Origin: Brevundimonas sp. MF30-B
GTDB lineage: Bacteria > Pseudomonadota > Alphaproteobacteria > Caulobacterales > Caulobacteraceae
Direction of reading: 5' to 3'
Assembly: GCF_004683885.1 (NCBI RefSeq)
Contig: NZ_CP038440.1
Location: 1,832,001-1,896,000 of the forward strand
DNA: 64,000 bases
Each line of letters starts with the position of its first letter. Within the stretch, counting starts at the first letter, position 1. The notes under the pieces are model-generated. The model saw nothing but the letters and a program-made list of their open reading frames with translations, was not told the origin of the DNA and did no database searches. The position numbers and the translations under genes were made by a program. Positions 33,671 through 44,932 of the stretch are shown piece after piece.

Positions 33671-35716
33671 CTACTCCGCCGCCATCGCGACCGGCTGCAC
33701 GCGCTGGGCGGACAGTTCGGCCATGGTCGCGCTGGCGCGCGCGATCGGGTTGGTCAGATAGGGGTCGAGCACCGGCGAGACGAAGTCGCGCTCGCCCAGT
33801 TCGCCCTTGGCGCCCAGGGCCGTCACGTCGAAGTTTCCCGCCGAGGCCAGATAGTCGACGCGCCCGAAGGTCGGGTGATCGGCCATCAGCTTGGCGCGCA
33901 GCTGGTCCAGCGTGTCGTACGGCAGGGTCTGGCCCACGCGCTCCGACAGGGCGCGGATAATGGCCCAGTCTTCCTTGGCCTCGCCCTTGGGGAAGACGAC
34001 CCGATCGGCCATCTGCACCCGGCCCTCGGTGTTGACGTACAGGCCCGGCTTTTCGGTATAGGCCGCGCCCGGCAGGATGACGTCGGCGCCGTGCGCCCCG
34101 CGATCGCCGTGGCTGCCCAGATAGACCTTGAAGGCGCCGGTGGCCGAGGCGTCGATTTCGTCGGCGCCCAGGAGGAACAGCACGTCCAGCGCCCCGGTCT
34201 TGACCATGTCGGTCGCCGACAGGCCGCCCTCGGCGGGCACTAGGCCCATGTCCAGGCCGCCCACGCGCGCGGCGGCGGTGTGCAGCACGTTGAAGCCGTT
34301 CCAGCCGTCCGTCACCACGCCCAGCTTGGCCGCCAGCTTGCCGATGGTGTTCAGCGTCGCCGCCCCGCCCTCGCCCGCCAGCGCGCCGGCGCCGACGATG
34401 ATCGCAGGCCGCTCGGCCTTGGACAGCCAGTCCGACGTCGCCTTGGGCAGCTTGCCCAAAGTCTTCGCTCCAGCCCCCAACCAGTTGTAAACATAGGTGA
34501 GATCAACCGGCTGGCCAATCAGGGCGATCTCGGCGCCTCCCTTCAGCCAGGCCTTGCGCAGACGGGCGTTCAGAAGCGGCGCCTCGACGCGCGGATCGGC
34601 GCCGATGATCAGCACGGCGTCCGCATGCTCGATTCCGGCGATGCCCGAGTTCATCAGCCAGCCTTCGCGCGGCCCATAGCCCAGCGCCGAGCCGTCCTGA
34701 CGGCAGTCCGTATTGGCCGAGCCCAGGGCGCGGAACAGGTCCAGCGCCGCCTTCATCGATTCCGCGTCCTGCAGGTCGCCGGCCACCAGGCCGATGCGGT
34801 CCGCCGGCGCCACCTTCAGACGCTCCGCCACCGCGGCCAGCGCCTCGTCCCACGAGGCCGGGCGCAGCTTGCCGTTCTCGCGCAGCCAAGGCCGGTCCAG
34901 GCGACGCGCCTGCAGGCCGTCGACGGCATAGCGGCTGCGGTCCGACAGCCATTCTTCATTGATGCCCTCGTTGACGCGCGGCAGCACGCGCATGACCTCG
35001 GCGCCCCGACTGTCAGCGCGGATGTTGGACCCCAGCGCGTCCATCACGTCGATGGTCTCGGTCTTCTTCAGCTCCCATGGGCGATAGTGGTACTGCCACG
35101 GCCGGTGGGTCAGGGCGCCGACCGGGCACAGATCATTGACGTTGCCCGACAGCTCGCTGTCGATGTTCTTTTCCAGATAGGTGGTGATCTCGGCGCTCTC
35201 GCCGCGCGAGATCATGCCGATGTCGGGCACGCCCGCCACCTCGGTGATGAAGCGGACACAACGGGTGCACTGGATGCACCGCGTCATAAAGGTCTTCACC
35301 GTCGGACCCATGTTCTTTTCTTCGACCGCGCGCTTGTTCTCGGCATAGCGAGAGCCGTCGCGGCCATAGCCCATGGCCTGATCCTGCAGGTCGCATTCGC
35401 CGCCCTGGTCGCAGATCGGGCAGTCCAGCGGGTGGTTGATGAGCAGGAACTCCATCACCCCTTCGCGGGCCTTCTTGACCATCGGCGTGTCGGTGAAGAT
35501 CTCCTGGCCCTCGGCGGCCGGCAGGGCGCACGACGCCTGCGGCTTGGGCGGTCCGGGCTTCACCTCGACCAGGCACATGCGGCAGTTGCCGGCGATCGAC
35601 AGCCGCTCGTGATAGCAGAAGCGCGGAATCTCGTGTCCGGCGCGCTCGGCGACCTGGAGCACGGTCATGCCGGGCTCGAACTCAGTCTCTACGCCGTTGA
35701 CCTTGGCGACGGGCAT
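33671..35716 (-). CDS. nuoG: NADH-quinone oxidoreductase subunit G
   Basis: A 681-residue peripheral-arm subunit. The N-terminal [2Fe-2S] domain has CYHERLSIAGNCRMCLVEV, followed by the His/Cys N5 cluster motif (HPLDCPICDQGGECDLQDQ) and the N4 motif CIQCTRCVRF with a later CPVGALTHRP. The C-terminal half is a molybdopterin-oxidoreductase-like domain without cofactor. The ATG overlaps the stop of the preceding lipoprotein gene as TGATG. Confidence 0.95.
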   Translation of the reverse strand: MPVAKVNGVETEFEPGMTVLQVAERAGHEIPRFCYHERLSIAGNCRMCLVEVKPGPPKPQASCALPAAEGQEIFTDTPMVKKAREGVMEFLLINHPLDCPICDQGGECDLQDQAMGYGRDGSRYAENKRAVEEKNMGPTVKTFMTRCIQCTRCVRFITEVAGVPDIGMISRGESAEITTYLEKNIDSELSGNVNDLCPVGALTHRPWQYHYRPWELKKTETIDVMDALGSNIRADSRGAEVMRVLPRVNEGINEEWLSDRSRYAVDGLQARRLDRPWLRENGKLRPASWDEALAAVAERLKVAPADRIGLVAGDLQDAESMKAALDLFRALGSANTDCRQDGSALGYGPREGWLMNSGIAGIEHADAVLIIGADPRVEAPLLNARLRKAWLKGGAEIALIGQPVDLTYVYNWLGAGAKTLGKLPKATSDWLSKAERPAIIVGAGALAGEGGAATLNTIGKLAAKLGVVTDGWNGFNVLHTAAARVGGLDMGLVPAEGGLSATDMVKTGALDVLFLLGADEIDASATGAFKVYLGSHGDRGAHGADVILPGAAYTEKPGLYVNTEGRVQMADRVVFPKGEAKEDWAIIRALSERVGQTLPYDTLDQLRAKLMADHPTFGRVDYLASAGNFDVTALGAKGELGERDFVSPVLDPYLTNPIARASATMAELSAQRVQPVAMAAE

Positions 35717-36213
35717 CAGCGGGCCTCTTGCTCAGCGGCCACGGCGTACTGTTCCGTGGCGGTCGTCCCATCCGGGAGTGTCGTGGTGATGGTGACAGCC
35801 TCGCCGTCCAGGGCGAAGCGGGTCACCGGGTCGCCGGACTGGTTCATCCAGCGGCCCTGATCGGGATTGGCGGTGTTGGTCAGACGCCAGGCAGCGACGT
35901 CGCCCTCGACCCGGCATTCGGCGCGGCTGACCCCGCCGTCGACCGGCGCGCGCCAGCTCAGCGAGACCACCTGGCCGGTCAGGCCCTCGACCTGCACGGC
36001 CGACAGATCCTGGCCGTGCACGGCCGCCAGGGCGGCGCGGCAGACCTGGCGCAGCTGATCGGCGTTCAGCACGACCGGCGCAGCGGTCACGCCGTCCGAC
36101 GACGGCGCCTGGGCCGCGACCTGTTCGGTCGGGCTGGGCGCAGCCACATCGGTCCGCTCGCCGCATGCGGCGAGGGAGACCAGGCTGATCGCGATGACCG
36201 GGGTCAGGCGCAT
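35716..36213 (-). CDS. Lipoprotein inside the nuo operon (nuoF/nuoG gap)
   Basis: A 165-residue protein I cannot place in a family. The signal MRLTPVIAISLVSLAACGER has a clear LAAC lipobox. The mature part has a linker of about 30 residues, then a compact domain with two cysteines (QVCRAALAAVHGQD and SRAECRVEG) that could pair, and several Trp residues (LSWRAPVDGG, AAWRLTN, GRWMNQSG). It starts 3 bases after nuoF and overlaps nuoG, so expression is linked to Complex I. Confidence 0.8.
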   Translation of the reverse strand: MRLTPVIAISLVSLAACGERTDVAAPSPTEQVAAQAPSSDGVTAAPVVLNADQLRQVCRAALAAVHGQDLSAVQVEGLTGQVVSLSWRAPVDGGVSRAECRVEGDVAAWRLTNTANPDQGRWMNQSGDPVTRFALDGEAVTITTTLPDGTTATEQYAVAAEQEAR

Positions 36214-36216
36214 CCC

Positions 36217-37530
36217 CTACTCCGCCGCGATCGCGTGGCCGGCGAAGTTCGCGCGGTGGCTGCGGTAGTTGGCGATGCGCTCTTCGATCTCGTGACGGAA
36301 GTGACGGATCAGGCCCTGGACCGGCCAGGCGGCCGCGTCGCCCAGCGCGCAAATGGTGTGGCCCTCGACCTGGCCGGCGACGTCCAGCAGCAGGTCGATC
36401 TCGGACGGATCCGCCTCCCCGATCGCCATCCGCTCGAGGACGCGCCACATCCAGCCAGTGCCTTCGCGGCACGGCGTGCACTGGCCGCAGCTCTCGTGCT
36501 TGTAGAAATAGCTGATGCGGGCGATCGCCTTCACCAGGTCGGTCGACTGGTCCATGACGATGACCGCCGCCGTCCCCAGGCCCGAGCGCATTTCACGCAA
36601 GCTGTCGAAGTCCATCAGCGCCGTCTCGGACATCTCGCGCGTGATCAGCGGCACCGACGATCCGCCCGGAATCACGGCCTTCAGATTGTCCCAGCCGCCG
36701 CGCACGCCGCCGCAGTGCTCTTCCAGCAGCTGCTTGAGCGGGATCGACATGGCCTCTTCGACATTGCACGGCCGGTTCACGTGGCCGCTTATGGTCATCA
36801 GCTTGGTGCCCGTGTTGTTCGGACGACCGAAGCCCGCGAACCACTCGGCTCCGCGACGCAGGATGGTGCCGACGACGGCAATGGATTCGACGTTGTTCAC
36901 CGTGGTCGGGCAACCGTACAGGCCTGCGCCGGCGGGGAACGGCGGCTTCAGGCGCGGCTGGCCCTTCTTGCCTTCCAGCGATTCCAGCAGGGCCGTCTCT
37001 TCGCCGCAGATATAGGCGCCGGCGCCGTGGTGGATGTAGACGTCGAAGTCCCAGCCGTGGACGTTGTTCTTGCCGATCAGCTTGGCCTCATAGGCCTGCT
37101 TGACCGCCGCCTCCATGCGCTCGCGTTCCAGCACATATTCGCCGCGCAGATAGATGTAGCAGGCGTGCGCCTGCATGGCGAAGCTGGCGATCAGGCAGCC
37201 CTCGATCAGCAGCTGCGGATCGTTGCGCATGATCTCCCGGTCCTTGGCGGTCCCGGGCTCGGATTCGTCGGCGTTGACGACCAGATAGTGCGGACGGTCC
37301 TTCACCTCCTTGGGCATGAAGGACCACTTCAGCCCGGTCGAGAAGCCCGCGCCGCCGCGTCCGCGCAGGCCCGAGTTCTTGACGTTGGTGATGATCCAGT
37401 CTCGACCCAGGTCGAGCATGTCCTTGGTGGCGTTCCACGCGCCGCGCGTCTTCGCCCCGTCCAGCGTCCAGTCCTGGAGGCCGTAGAGGTTGGTGAAGAT
37501 GCGGTCCTTGTCCTGAAGAATGCCGACCAT
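36217..37530 (-). CDS. nuoF: NADH-quinone oxidoreductase subunit F
   Basis: A 437-residue subunit that binds NADH, FMN and the N3 [4Fe-4S] cluster. Motifs in order: the NADH-binding [20 protein letters not shown], the FMN-binding [12 protein letters not shown], and the cluster motif [15 protein letters not shown]. The ATG overlaps the stop of the small gene before it as TGATG. Length is standard. Confidence 0.96.
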   Translation of the reverse strand: MVGILQDKDRIFTNLYGLQDWTLDGAKTRGAWNATKDMLDLGRDWIITNVKNSGLRGRGGAGFSTGLKWSFMPKEVKDRPHYLVVNADESEPGTAKDREIMRNDPQLLIEGCLIASFAMQAHACYIYLRGEYVLERERMEAAVKQAYEAKLIGKNNVHGWDFDVYIHHGAGAYICGEETALLESLEGKKGQPRLKPPFPAGAGLYGCPTTVNNVESIAVVGTILRRGAEWFAGFGRPNNTGTKLMTISGHVNRPCNVEEAMSIPLKQLLEEHCGGVRGGWDNLKAVIPGGSSVPLITREMSETALMDFDSLREMRSGLGTAAVIVMDQSTDLVKAIARISYFYKHESCGQCTPCREGTGWMWRVLERMAIGEADPSEIDLLLDVAGQVEGHTICALGDAAAWPVQGLIRHFRHEIEERIANYRSHRANFAGHAIAAE

Positions 37531-37796
37531 CAGGAGACCTCACGCATGCGACGGCGGTGATAACGGGTGCGCTTGAAGATCGCCGCCAGCATCAGCGCCC
37601 AGCCCACGGCCAGGCTGGCGTAGCCGAGCCACTGCACGGTCGGACCGGCGGAGCCGGCGCGCTCGACCATCAGAATGGCCAGGGCGCCGATCAGAACCAG
37701 GGCGAAGCCAGCCAGGCGCTCGCGCCGGCCAACGGCGCGCAGCTCGTTGCGATAGGCCCGCACGGCGTCTTCGTCGTTAAAGTCCGGCCGAGACAT
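37530..37796 (-). CDS. Small two-helix membrane protein inside the nuo operon (nuoE/nuoF gap)
   Basis: An 88-residue protein of unknown function. A charged N-terminus ([20 protein letters not shown]) precedes two helices, about residues 30-47 ([17 protein letters not shown]) and 57-74 ([18 protein letters not shown]), and a very basic tail ([12 protein letters not shown]). It overlaps nuoE and nuoF as TGATG on both sides. The position is the same kind as the other small two-helix gene before nuoH. Confidence 0.78.
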   Translation of the reverse strand: MSRPDFNDEDAVRAYRNELRAVGRRERLAGFALVLIGALAILMVERAGSAGPTVQWLGYASLAVGWALMLAAIFKRTRYHRRRMREVS

Positions 37797-38464
37797 CAGG
37801 CGGGCTCCTTGGCGGGCTCGCTGTTGGGCAGTTTGGCGATCGGCTGGGCGGCCGAGCCGTCGTACAGCGCAGGATCGGTCAGCGTCAGGGCGCCGCCCTC
37901 GGGCTCGGACGTGGTGCGGCCCACGCGGCTGCCCGGCTGGGGCGATTGGCCGGCGGCGAAATCGTCGATGATCTGGGCCATGGTCTCGGCCGTCAGGTCT
38001 TCGAAATAATAGTCGTTGATCTGGGCCATCGGCGCATTGGCGCAGGCGCCCAGGCACTCGACTTCCTGCCAGGTGAAGCGGCCGTCGGCCGACAGCGTGT
38101 CCTTGGGACCGATCTTGGACTTGCAGACCTTCATCAACTCGCCCGAGCCGCGCAGCATGCACGGCGTGGTGCCGCACACCTGGATCAGCGCGGCCTTGCC
38201 GACCGGCTCAAGCATGAACATCGTGTAAAAGGTCGCGACTTCCAGCACGCGGATGAACGGCATGCCCAACAGGTCGCCGATGGCGCGGATGGCGGGCTCG
38301 CAGACCCAGCCTTCCTGCTTCTGGACCAGCCACAGGATCGGGATCACCGCCGACTGGCGGCGGTCGGCCGGATACTTGGCGATCCACCATTCGGCCTTGG
38401 CCATGGTGTCGGCCGAAAAGGCGAACGAGGCGGGCTGGTCCTTGGCGAGACGACGAACGCTCAT
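37796..38464 (-). CDS. nuoE: NADH-quinone oxidoreductase subunit E
   Basis: A 222-residue thioredoxin-like subunit with the N1a [2Fe-2S] cluster. Ligands lie in [12 protein letters not shown] and [11 protein letters not shown]. The tail beyond about residue 165 is Pro/Gly-rich and not conserved. The ATG at 38464 overlaps the nuoD stop as ATGA. Confidence 0.95.
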   Translation of the reverse strand: MSVRRLAKDQPASFAFSADTMAKAEWWIAKYPADRRQSAVIPILWLVQKQEGWVCEPAIRAIGDLLGMPFIRVLEVATFYTMFMLEPVGKAALIQVCGTTPCMLRGSGELMKVCKSKIGPKDTLSADGRFTWQEVECLGACANAPMAQINDYYFEDLTAETMAQIIDDFAAGQSPQPGSRVGRTTSEPEGGALTLTDPALYDGSAAQPIAKLPNSEPAKEPA

Positions 38465-39720
38465 CGGTCCACTTCTCCGAAAACGATGTCGAGCGAGCCG
38501 AGGATGGCGGACACGTCGGCCAGCATGTGGCCGCGGTTCATCCAGTCCATCGCCTGCAGGTGGCGGAAACCTGGGGCCGAAATCTTGACCCGGTACGGCT
38601 TGTTGGTGCCGTCGGACACCACATAGACGCCGAACTCGCCCTTTGGCGCCTCGACGGCTGCGTAGACCTCGCCTTCCGGCGTGCGGAAGCCTTCGGTGTA
38701 CAGCTTGAAGTGATGGATCAGGGCTTCCATCGACCGCTTCATCTCGCCGCGACGCGGCGGCACGATCTTGTTGTCCTCGACCATGACCGGATCGCCGGGG
38801 CAGTTGCGCAGACGGTGGATGCACTGCTCCATGATCCGCACCGACTGCTTCATCTCTTCGATGCGCACCAGATAGCGGTCCCAGCAGTCGCCGTTCTTGC
38901 CGACGGCGATGTCGAAATCCAGCTCGGCGTAGCACTCGTAGGGCTGCGACTTGCGCAGGTCCCAGGCGATGTCGGACCCGCGCAGCATCACGCCGGTGAA
39001 GCCCCAGGCCAGGGCCTCTTCCTTGGAGGCCACGCCGATGTCGACGTTGCGCTGCTTGAAGATGCGGTTGTCGGTGACCAGCGCCTCGATGTCGTGCAAC
39101 GCGGCCGGGAACTCCTCGCACCAACGCGCGATGTCGTCGACAAGCTGCGGCGTCAGATCCTGGTGCACGCCGCCGGGCCGGAAGTAGTTGGCGTGCAGGC
39201 GCGCCCCGCAGGCGCGCTCGTAGAAGACCATCAGCTTCTCGCGCTCCTCGAAGCCCCAGAGCGGCGGGGTCAGGGCGCCGACGTCCATGGCCTGGGTCGT
39301 CACGTTCAGCAGGTGCGACAGGATGCGGCCGATCTCGGAGAACAGCACGCGGATCAGCTGGGCGCGATACGGCACCTCCACGCCCAGCAGCCGCTCGACG
39401 GCCAGGCAGAAGGCGTGCTCCTGGTTCATCGGCGAGACATAGTCCAGCCGGTCCAGATAGGGCACGTTCTGGAGGTATGTGCGCGCCTCCATCAGCTTTT
39501 CGGTGCCGCGGTGCAGCAGGCCGATGTGCGGATCGACCCGCGTCACGACCTCGCCATCCAGCTCCAGCACCAGGCGCAGCACGCCGTGCGCGGCAGGGTG
39601 CTGAGGGCCGAAGTTGATGGTGAACTTGCGGTCGTCCATCTCGCGCGCATGCGCGGTGCGGCCGTCGTGTTCGAACGGATCGACGTCCATGGCCGCCGAA
39701 GGATTTGCGACGTCGGTCAT
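38461..39720 (-). CDS. nuoD: NADH-quinone oxidoreductase subunit D
   Basis: A 419-residue 49-kDa-type subunit that forms much of the quinone site. It shows [38 protein letters not shown] and a C-terminal DIVFGEVDR typical of the family. The start at 39720 gives [10 protein letters not shown] and overlaps the nuoC stop as TGATG. NuoC and NuoD are separate genes here, not the enteric CD fusion. Confidence 0.96.
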   Translation of the reverse strand: MTDVANPSAAMDVDPFEHDGRTAHAREMDDRKFTINFGPQHPAAHGVLRLVLELDGEVVTRVDPHIGLLHRGTEKLMEARTYLQNVPYLDRLDYVSPMNQEHAFCLAVERLLGVEVPYRAQLIRVLFSEIGRILSHLLNVTTQAMDVGALTPPLWGFEEREKLMVFYERACGARLHANYFRPGGVHQDLTPQLVDDIARWCEEFPAALHDIEALVTDNRIFKQRNVDIGVASKEEALAWGFTGVMLRGSDIAWDLRKSQPYECYAELDFDIAVGKNGDCWDRYLVRIEEMKQSVRIMEQCIHRLRNCPGDPVMVEDNKIVPPRRGEMKRSMEALIHHFKLYTEGFRTPEGEVYAAVEAPKGEFGVYVVSDGTNKPYRVKISAPGFRHLQAMDWMNRGHMLADVSAILGSLDIVFGEVDR

Positions 39721-40370
39721 CAGGCCTTGCTCCCCGCCTCGGCCTTCTCGTCGCCCGGCAGCGGCGGCAGCGGATATTCCGCGCCCTCCCACGGGGACAG
39801 GAAGTCGAAGTTGCGGAATTCCTGGGTCAGTTTGACGGGCTCATAGACCACCCGCTTCTGCTCTTCGTCGTAACGGACCTCGACATAGCCCGTCATCGGG
39901 AAGTCCTTGCGCAGCGGATGCCCCTCGAACCCATAGTCGGTCAGCAGGCGGCGCATGTCGGGGTGGCCCGAGAAGATCATGCCGTACATGTCGAACGCCT
40001 CGCGCTCGAACCACTCGGCCGCCGGATAAACGCCGATAGCGGTCGGCACCGGCTTGACCTCGTCGGTCAGGACCTTGACCCGCAGACGCACGTTCCGGGT
40101 CATGCTGAGCAGGTGATAGACCACCTCGAACCGCTCCGCGCGGTCGGGGAAGTCCACGCCGCACACGTCCAACAGCTGCTGGAACTCGAAGCGGTCACGC
40201 AGCGCCGTCAGCACCTCGACGATCCGCTCCCGCGGCGCGATCAGGGTCAGTTCGCCGAACGCGACCTGCGCTTCGACGCCCAGCGCGCCCACCATCTCGG
40301 CGCCCAGCGGCGTCAGGGCACTCTCGGACACGGCGATGTCGGCCGCGCGGCCGGAAACCGGAACGCTCAT
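39720..40370 (-). CDS. nuoC: NADH-quinone oxidoreductase subunit C
   Basis: A 216-residue 30-kDa-type peripheral subunit. The family signature [20 protein letters not shown] followed by [17 protein letters not shown] is complete. The ATG at 40370 overlaps nuoB as ATGA. The C-terminal tail ends in a short charged segment. Confidence 0.96.
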   Translation of the reverse strand: MSVPVSGRAADIAVSESALTPLGAEMVGALGVEAQVAFGELTLIAPRERIVEVLTALRDRFEFQQLLDVCGVDFPDRAERFEVVYHLLSMTRNVRLRVKVLTDEVKPVPTAIGVYPAAEWFEREAFDMYGMIFSGHPDMRRLLTDYGFEGHPLRKDFPMTGYVEVRYDEEQKRVVYEPVKLTQEFRNFDFLSPWEGAEYPLPPLPGDEKAEAGSKA

Positions 40371-40990
40371 CGATCGATGGTCCCCGTGCGGCGGATCTTC
40401 TTCTGCAGTTGCAGCAGCCCGTAAAGCAGCGCTTCCGCTGTCGGCGGGCAGCCAGGCACATAGATGTCGACCGGCACGACCCGGTCGCAGCCGCGCACCA
40501 CGCTGTAGCTGTAGTGATAATAGCCGCCGCCATTGGCGCAGCTGCCCATCGACACGACGTAGCGCGGGTCCGGCATCTGGTCGTAGACCTTGCGCAGCGC
40601 CGGAGCCATCTTGTTGGTCAGGGTGCCGGCCACAATCATCAGGTCGGACTGACGCGGGCTGGCGCGCGGCGCCATGCCGAAACGCTCGACGTCGAAGCGC
40701 GGCATCGACATCTGGATCATCTCGACGGCGCAGCAGGCCAGGCCGAAGGTCATCCACATCAGCGAGCCGGTGCGCGCCCAGGTGATGACGTCGTCCAGCG
40801 ACGCGGTCAGGAAGCCGCGCTCGCCCAGTTCGGTGTTCACCGCCTCGAAGAACTTGTCGTGGATCTTGGGATCATAGCCCTCGACGGTCGACCGCGCGCC
40901 GGAACCATAGCTTTGGCCGGCGGGCGCCAGGGGCGAGCCGTTGGGACCCAGCAGGGTCGGCACGGGCGTGGAAGGCGCGATCACTCCCAT
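40367..40990 (-). CDS. nuoB: NADH-quinone oxidoreductase subunit B
   Basis: A 207-residue PSST-type subunit with the terminal N2 [4Fe-4S] cluster. Ligands lie in [33 protein letters not shown] and [15 protein letters not shown]. The start is the ATG at 40990 inside the end of nuoA (10-base overlap). The longer frame is antisense-like to nuoA. Confidence 0.96.
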   Translation of the reverse strand: MGVIAPSTPVPTLLGPNGSPLAPAGQSYGSGARSTVEGYDPKIHDKFFEAVNTELGERGFLTASLDDVITWARTGSLMWMTFGLACCAVEMIQMSMPRFDVERFGMAPRASPRQSDLMIVAGTLTNKMAPALRKVYDQMPDPRYVVSMGSCANGGGYYHYSYSVVRGCDRVVPVDIYVPGCPPTAEALLYGLLQLQKKIRRTGTIDR

Positions 40991-41358
40991 TCCAGGGCTC
41001 CCTTCTTCCATTCGTAGAGGAACCCGACGGTCAGCACGCCGAGGAAGATCATCATCGACCAGAAGGCGAAGATCATTCCGCCGCGCGACAGGTCGAACAT
41101 CGACACCGCCCACGGGAACAGGAACGCCACTTCCAAGTCGAAGATGATGAACAGGATCGAAACCAGATAGAAGCGCACGTCGAACTTCATGCGCGCATCG
41201 TCGAAGGCGTTGAAGCCGCACTCATAGGCCGACAGCTTCTCGGCGTCGGGGTTCTTCGGAGCCATGACCCAGGCGGCCAGGATGAATCCCAGGCCCAGCA
41301 CGGTCGCGATCCCGGCGAAAACCACTATCGGCAGATATTCCAACAGAAATTCGTTCAT
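40981..41358 (-). CDS. nuoA: NADH-quinone oxidoreductase subunit A
   Basis: A 125-residue, three-helix subunit. It shows [20 protein letters not shown] and [21 protein letters not shown] take the ATG at 41358 ([12 protein letters not shown]), with an acgagg ribosome site, rather than the TTG three codons upstream. It is the first gene of the nuo operon. Confidence 0.95.
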   Translation of the reverse strand: MNEFLLEYLPIVVFAGIATVLGLGFILAAWVMAPKNPDAEKLSAYECGFNAFDDARMKFDVRFYLVSILFIIFDLEVAFLFPWAVSMFDLSRGGMIFAFWSMMIFLGVLTVGFLYEWKKGALEWE

Positions 41359-41404
41359 TCGAGACAAGCCTCGTCCGCCAGGGAGGGATGGCGGAATCGG
41401 CGCT

Positions 41405-41432
41405 TTCTAGACCCAACCCCGCCGGGGTTCAA
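41405..41432 (-). promoter_or_regulatory. Candidate nuo operon promoter with internal inverted repeat
   Basis: On the minus strand a TTGAAC hexamer (41432-41427) and CTAGAA (41410-41405) are 16 bases apart, about 50 bases upstream of nuoA. A perfect inverted repeat AACCCC-GCC-GGGGTT (41415-41429) fills the spacer and overlaps the -35, so it could be an operator. Motif evidence only. Confidence 0.4.
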
Positions 41433-41560
41433 ACCCATGTGCGCAAAGGTTTTTGTGCGAACGGTTCGCAATTCGACGGGCCAATTTGTCGCGGCCTGTG
41501 CGGTTGCCGCCCGCGCCTTCGCCCTGCCCTATGCGGCAGAGCTGTTTTGAGGGTCTCTTG

Positions 41561-43153
<1,593 letters not shown>

Positions 43154-43170
43154 TTTCGGGAAAAAGGGTG

Positions 43171-43199
43171 TTGACGTGAAAAGGGGCGCCGCCTAAACG
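43171..43199 (+). promoter_or_regulatory. Candidate tRNA-Asp promoter
   Basis: TTGACG (43171-43176) and TAAACG (43194-43199) with a 17-base spacer lie about 40 bases before the tRNA. The -35 matches well and the -10 is weaker. A GC-rich inverted repeat (aggggcg ... cgcccct) spans the -10 region and could instead be the AbgT gene terminator, though no T run follows. Confidence 0.5.
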
Positions 43200-43240
43200 A
43201 CGCCCCTCGCTGGGGCGCAACGCTGCTTCGGCCGGGAAAC

Positions 43241-43317
43241 GCGGGTGTAGCTCAGTTGGTTAGAGTGCCGGCCTGTCACGCCGGAGGTCGCGGGTTCGAG
43301 CCCCGTCACTCGCGCCA
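43241..43317 (+). tRNA. tRNA-Asp (anticodon GUC)
   Basis: A 77-base cloverleaf with a seven-pair acceptor stem (gcgggtg with cactcgc), D-arm gctcagttggttagagt, anticodon stem ccggc/gccgg with loop ctgtcac (anticodon GTC at 43275-43277), T-arm with ggttcgagcc, discriminator G and encoded CCA at 43315-43317. Confidence 0.97.
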
Positions 43318-43373
43318 TTCCTTCCGAAACGAAGGGATGGCGCACTGCCCTTCCCTCCTCAAATCGCCTACGA

Positions 43374-43407
43374 AAAAGCGCGCACCGAGTGATCGGCGCG
43401 CGCTTTT
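43374..43407. terminator. Bidirectional terminator between tRNA-Asp and the glycosyltransferase gene
   Basis: A six-pair gcgcgc stem with an inner ccga/tcgg extension and gtga loop (43378-43403) is flanked by an A run on the left and a T run on the right. It can stop transcription from the tRNA side and, read on the minus strand, from the convergent glycosyltransferase gene that ends 20 bases away. Confidence 0.85.
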
Positions 43408-43426
43408 CGTTTCTACGCTCAGCGGA

Positions 43427-44758
43427 TCACTGAACGGGCAACGCCTCGCCCGGCTGCACGAAGGCCGCCTGGCCCGTAAGGTCGCCATAGACCATGCTCA
43501 GGTCCTCGAAGACGCGGTTCCAGGCGAACTGCTCGACCGTCTTCACCCGCGCATTCCGCCCGATCAGGTCGATGTCGCGCTCGAACAGGGCCGCGACCGC
43601 CTCGGCATAGGCGCGCGGATCGGCGCTGGCCGACAGCTGGCCCACCGATTCGTCGACCGTCTCGGCCACGCCGCCGGCGTTGACGCCCACCACGGGCCGG
43701 CCGCAGGCCATGGCCTCCAGCACGATGAGGCCGAAAGGCTCCTTGTCATTGGCGTGCACAAAGGCGTCGCAGCTGGCGATGATGCGCGCCACCCGCGCCG
43801 GATCCTTTTCATAGGGCAGCGAGATCACTCGCTCCTCGGCCGGCATGCCGGCGCCCGCTCCGACCAGCACCAGGTGATAGGGATCGCCCAGCATCTGAAC
43901 CGCGTCGATCAGCACGTCGATGTTCTTCTCTCGGGCCGGTCGGCCGGCGAAGCATAGCAGCCGCGCGCTGGCGGGCAGATCCAGCTTCTTTAACAACCAC
44001 TCTCGGTCGCGGCGGTCAGGCCGGAAGGTGTCGATCTCAACGCCCAGCGGCCGAATGACGATGTTTCCGACGCCGGCCTCCTCCAGCCGGCGCGCGATGA
44101 ATCGGCTGGGCGACACCACGCGATCGAACTGGCCGAACAGCTTGGCCCAGCGCTTTTCCACCGGCTTCTTGGCCCATTCGCCGAAATGCAGCGCCGCCAG
44201 GCCGGCCGGGTCCGAATGACAGAAGCCGACCACGGGACAGCCGGCGCGCTGACCCGCCTCAAGGGCGCCCTGGCCAGGCGTGTAGGGATCACCGGCCTCG
44301 ATGATGCTGGGCTTGGCCGCCGCCACCCAGGCGCCCCATTTGCGCACCGAACTAGGCCAGCGATAGCCGTCGCCGAACGGCAGCTTGGCGGCGTGCAGCC
44401 GCACCACCCCGTCTGATCCCGCCTTATGGGTGGCGCCCGGGACGATCAGCGTGTGGGCCACGCCCGGCCGATTGGCTTCCAGCCAGGCCTTTTTGGACAG
44501 CAGATAACGTTTCACCCCGCCCGAGCGCGGCGCAAACAGCATGGTCGTGTCCACCAGACGCGGTCGATCGTCGACTGCGGAGGCGACCTTCAGAGCGCGC
44601 AGCGTCTGGATCACGTCCTCGTCGCGGATCAGGCGCAGCTCGCTTTCCTGCACATCGAGACCGGTCATGCTCATGTTCGGGGTTCCGTCACGTCCGGCGG
44701 CTGCAACGCCTGACCGACGTCTTTGGATGCGTCGCCGCGTCTTGGTTGCGGAGGTCAT
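43427..44758 (-). CDS. GT4-family glycosyltransferase
   Basis: A GT-B glycosyltransferase of up to 443 residues. The C-terminal donor domain is typical of family 4: FAGRPAREKNIDVLIDAV, then HANDKEPFGLIVLEAMACG, with the EX7E pair (E...E) and GRPVVGVNAGGVAETV. The N-terminal acceptor domain has LFAPRSGGVKRYLLSKK. The sugar and acceptor are not predictable and no polysaccharide cluster surrounds it. The ATG at 44758 has an agtagggg ribosome site; an ATG at 44674 (MSMTGLDV) is nearly as good and would drop 28 basic residues. Confidence 0.85.
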   Translation of the reverse strand: MTSATKTRRRIQRRRSGVAAAGRDGTPNMSMTGLDVQESELRLIRDEDVIQTLRALKVASAVDDRPRLVDTTMLFAPRSGGVKRYLLSKKAWLEANRPGVAHTLIVPGATHKAGSDGVVRLHAAKLPFGDGYRWPSSVRKWGAWVAAAKPSIIEAGDPYTPGQGALEAGQRAGCPVVGFCHSDPAGLAALHFGEWAKKPVEKRWAKLFGQFDRVVSPSRFIARRLEEAGVGNIVIRPLGVEIDTFRPDRRDREWLLKKLDLPASARLLCFAGRPAREKNIDVLIDAVQMLGDPYHLVLVGAGAGMPAEERVISLPYEKDPARVARIIASCDAFVHANDKEPFGLIVLEAMACGRPVVGVNAGGVAETVDESVGQLSASADPRAYAEAVAALFERDIDLIGRNARVKTVEQFAWNRVFEDLSMVYGDLTGQAAFVQPGEALPVQ

Positions 44759-44856
44759 GATCCGCCCCTACTCTCGTGAAAGGCCAAGCTCAAGAGCCTT
44801 CACAAAGCCGTCCGCGGAACGTCGTCGGCCTTGCATTCGCCTCAAATTCGAGAAAC

Positions 44857-44885
44857 TTGAGACATGCTGGCGCGAACCCTGTTAA
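44857..44885 (+). promoter_or_regulatory. Candidate autotransporter promoter
   Basis: TTGAGA (44857-44862) and TGTTAA (44880-44885) with a 17-base spacer. Transcription would start near 44891, which rules out the reading-frame start at 44864 and supports the ATG at 44933. Confidence 0.5.
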
Positions 44886-44932
44886 GGGCGGCGTCGCACC
44901 TTGCGCGCGTGGCCACAGGGGTTTTCTTCCGA

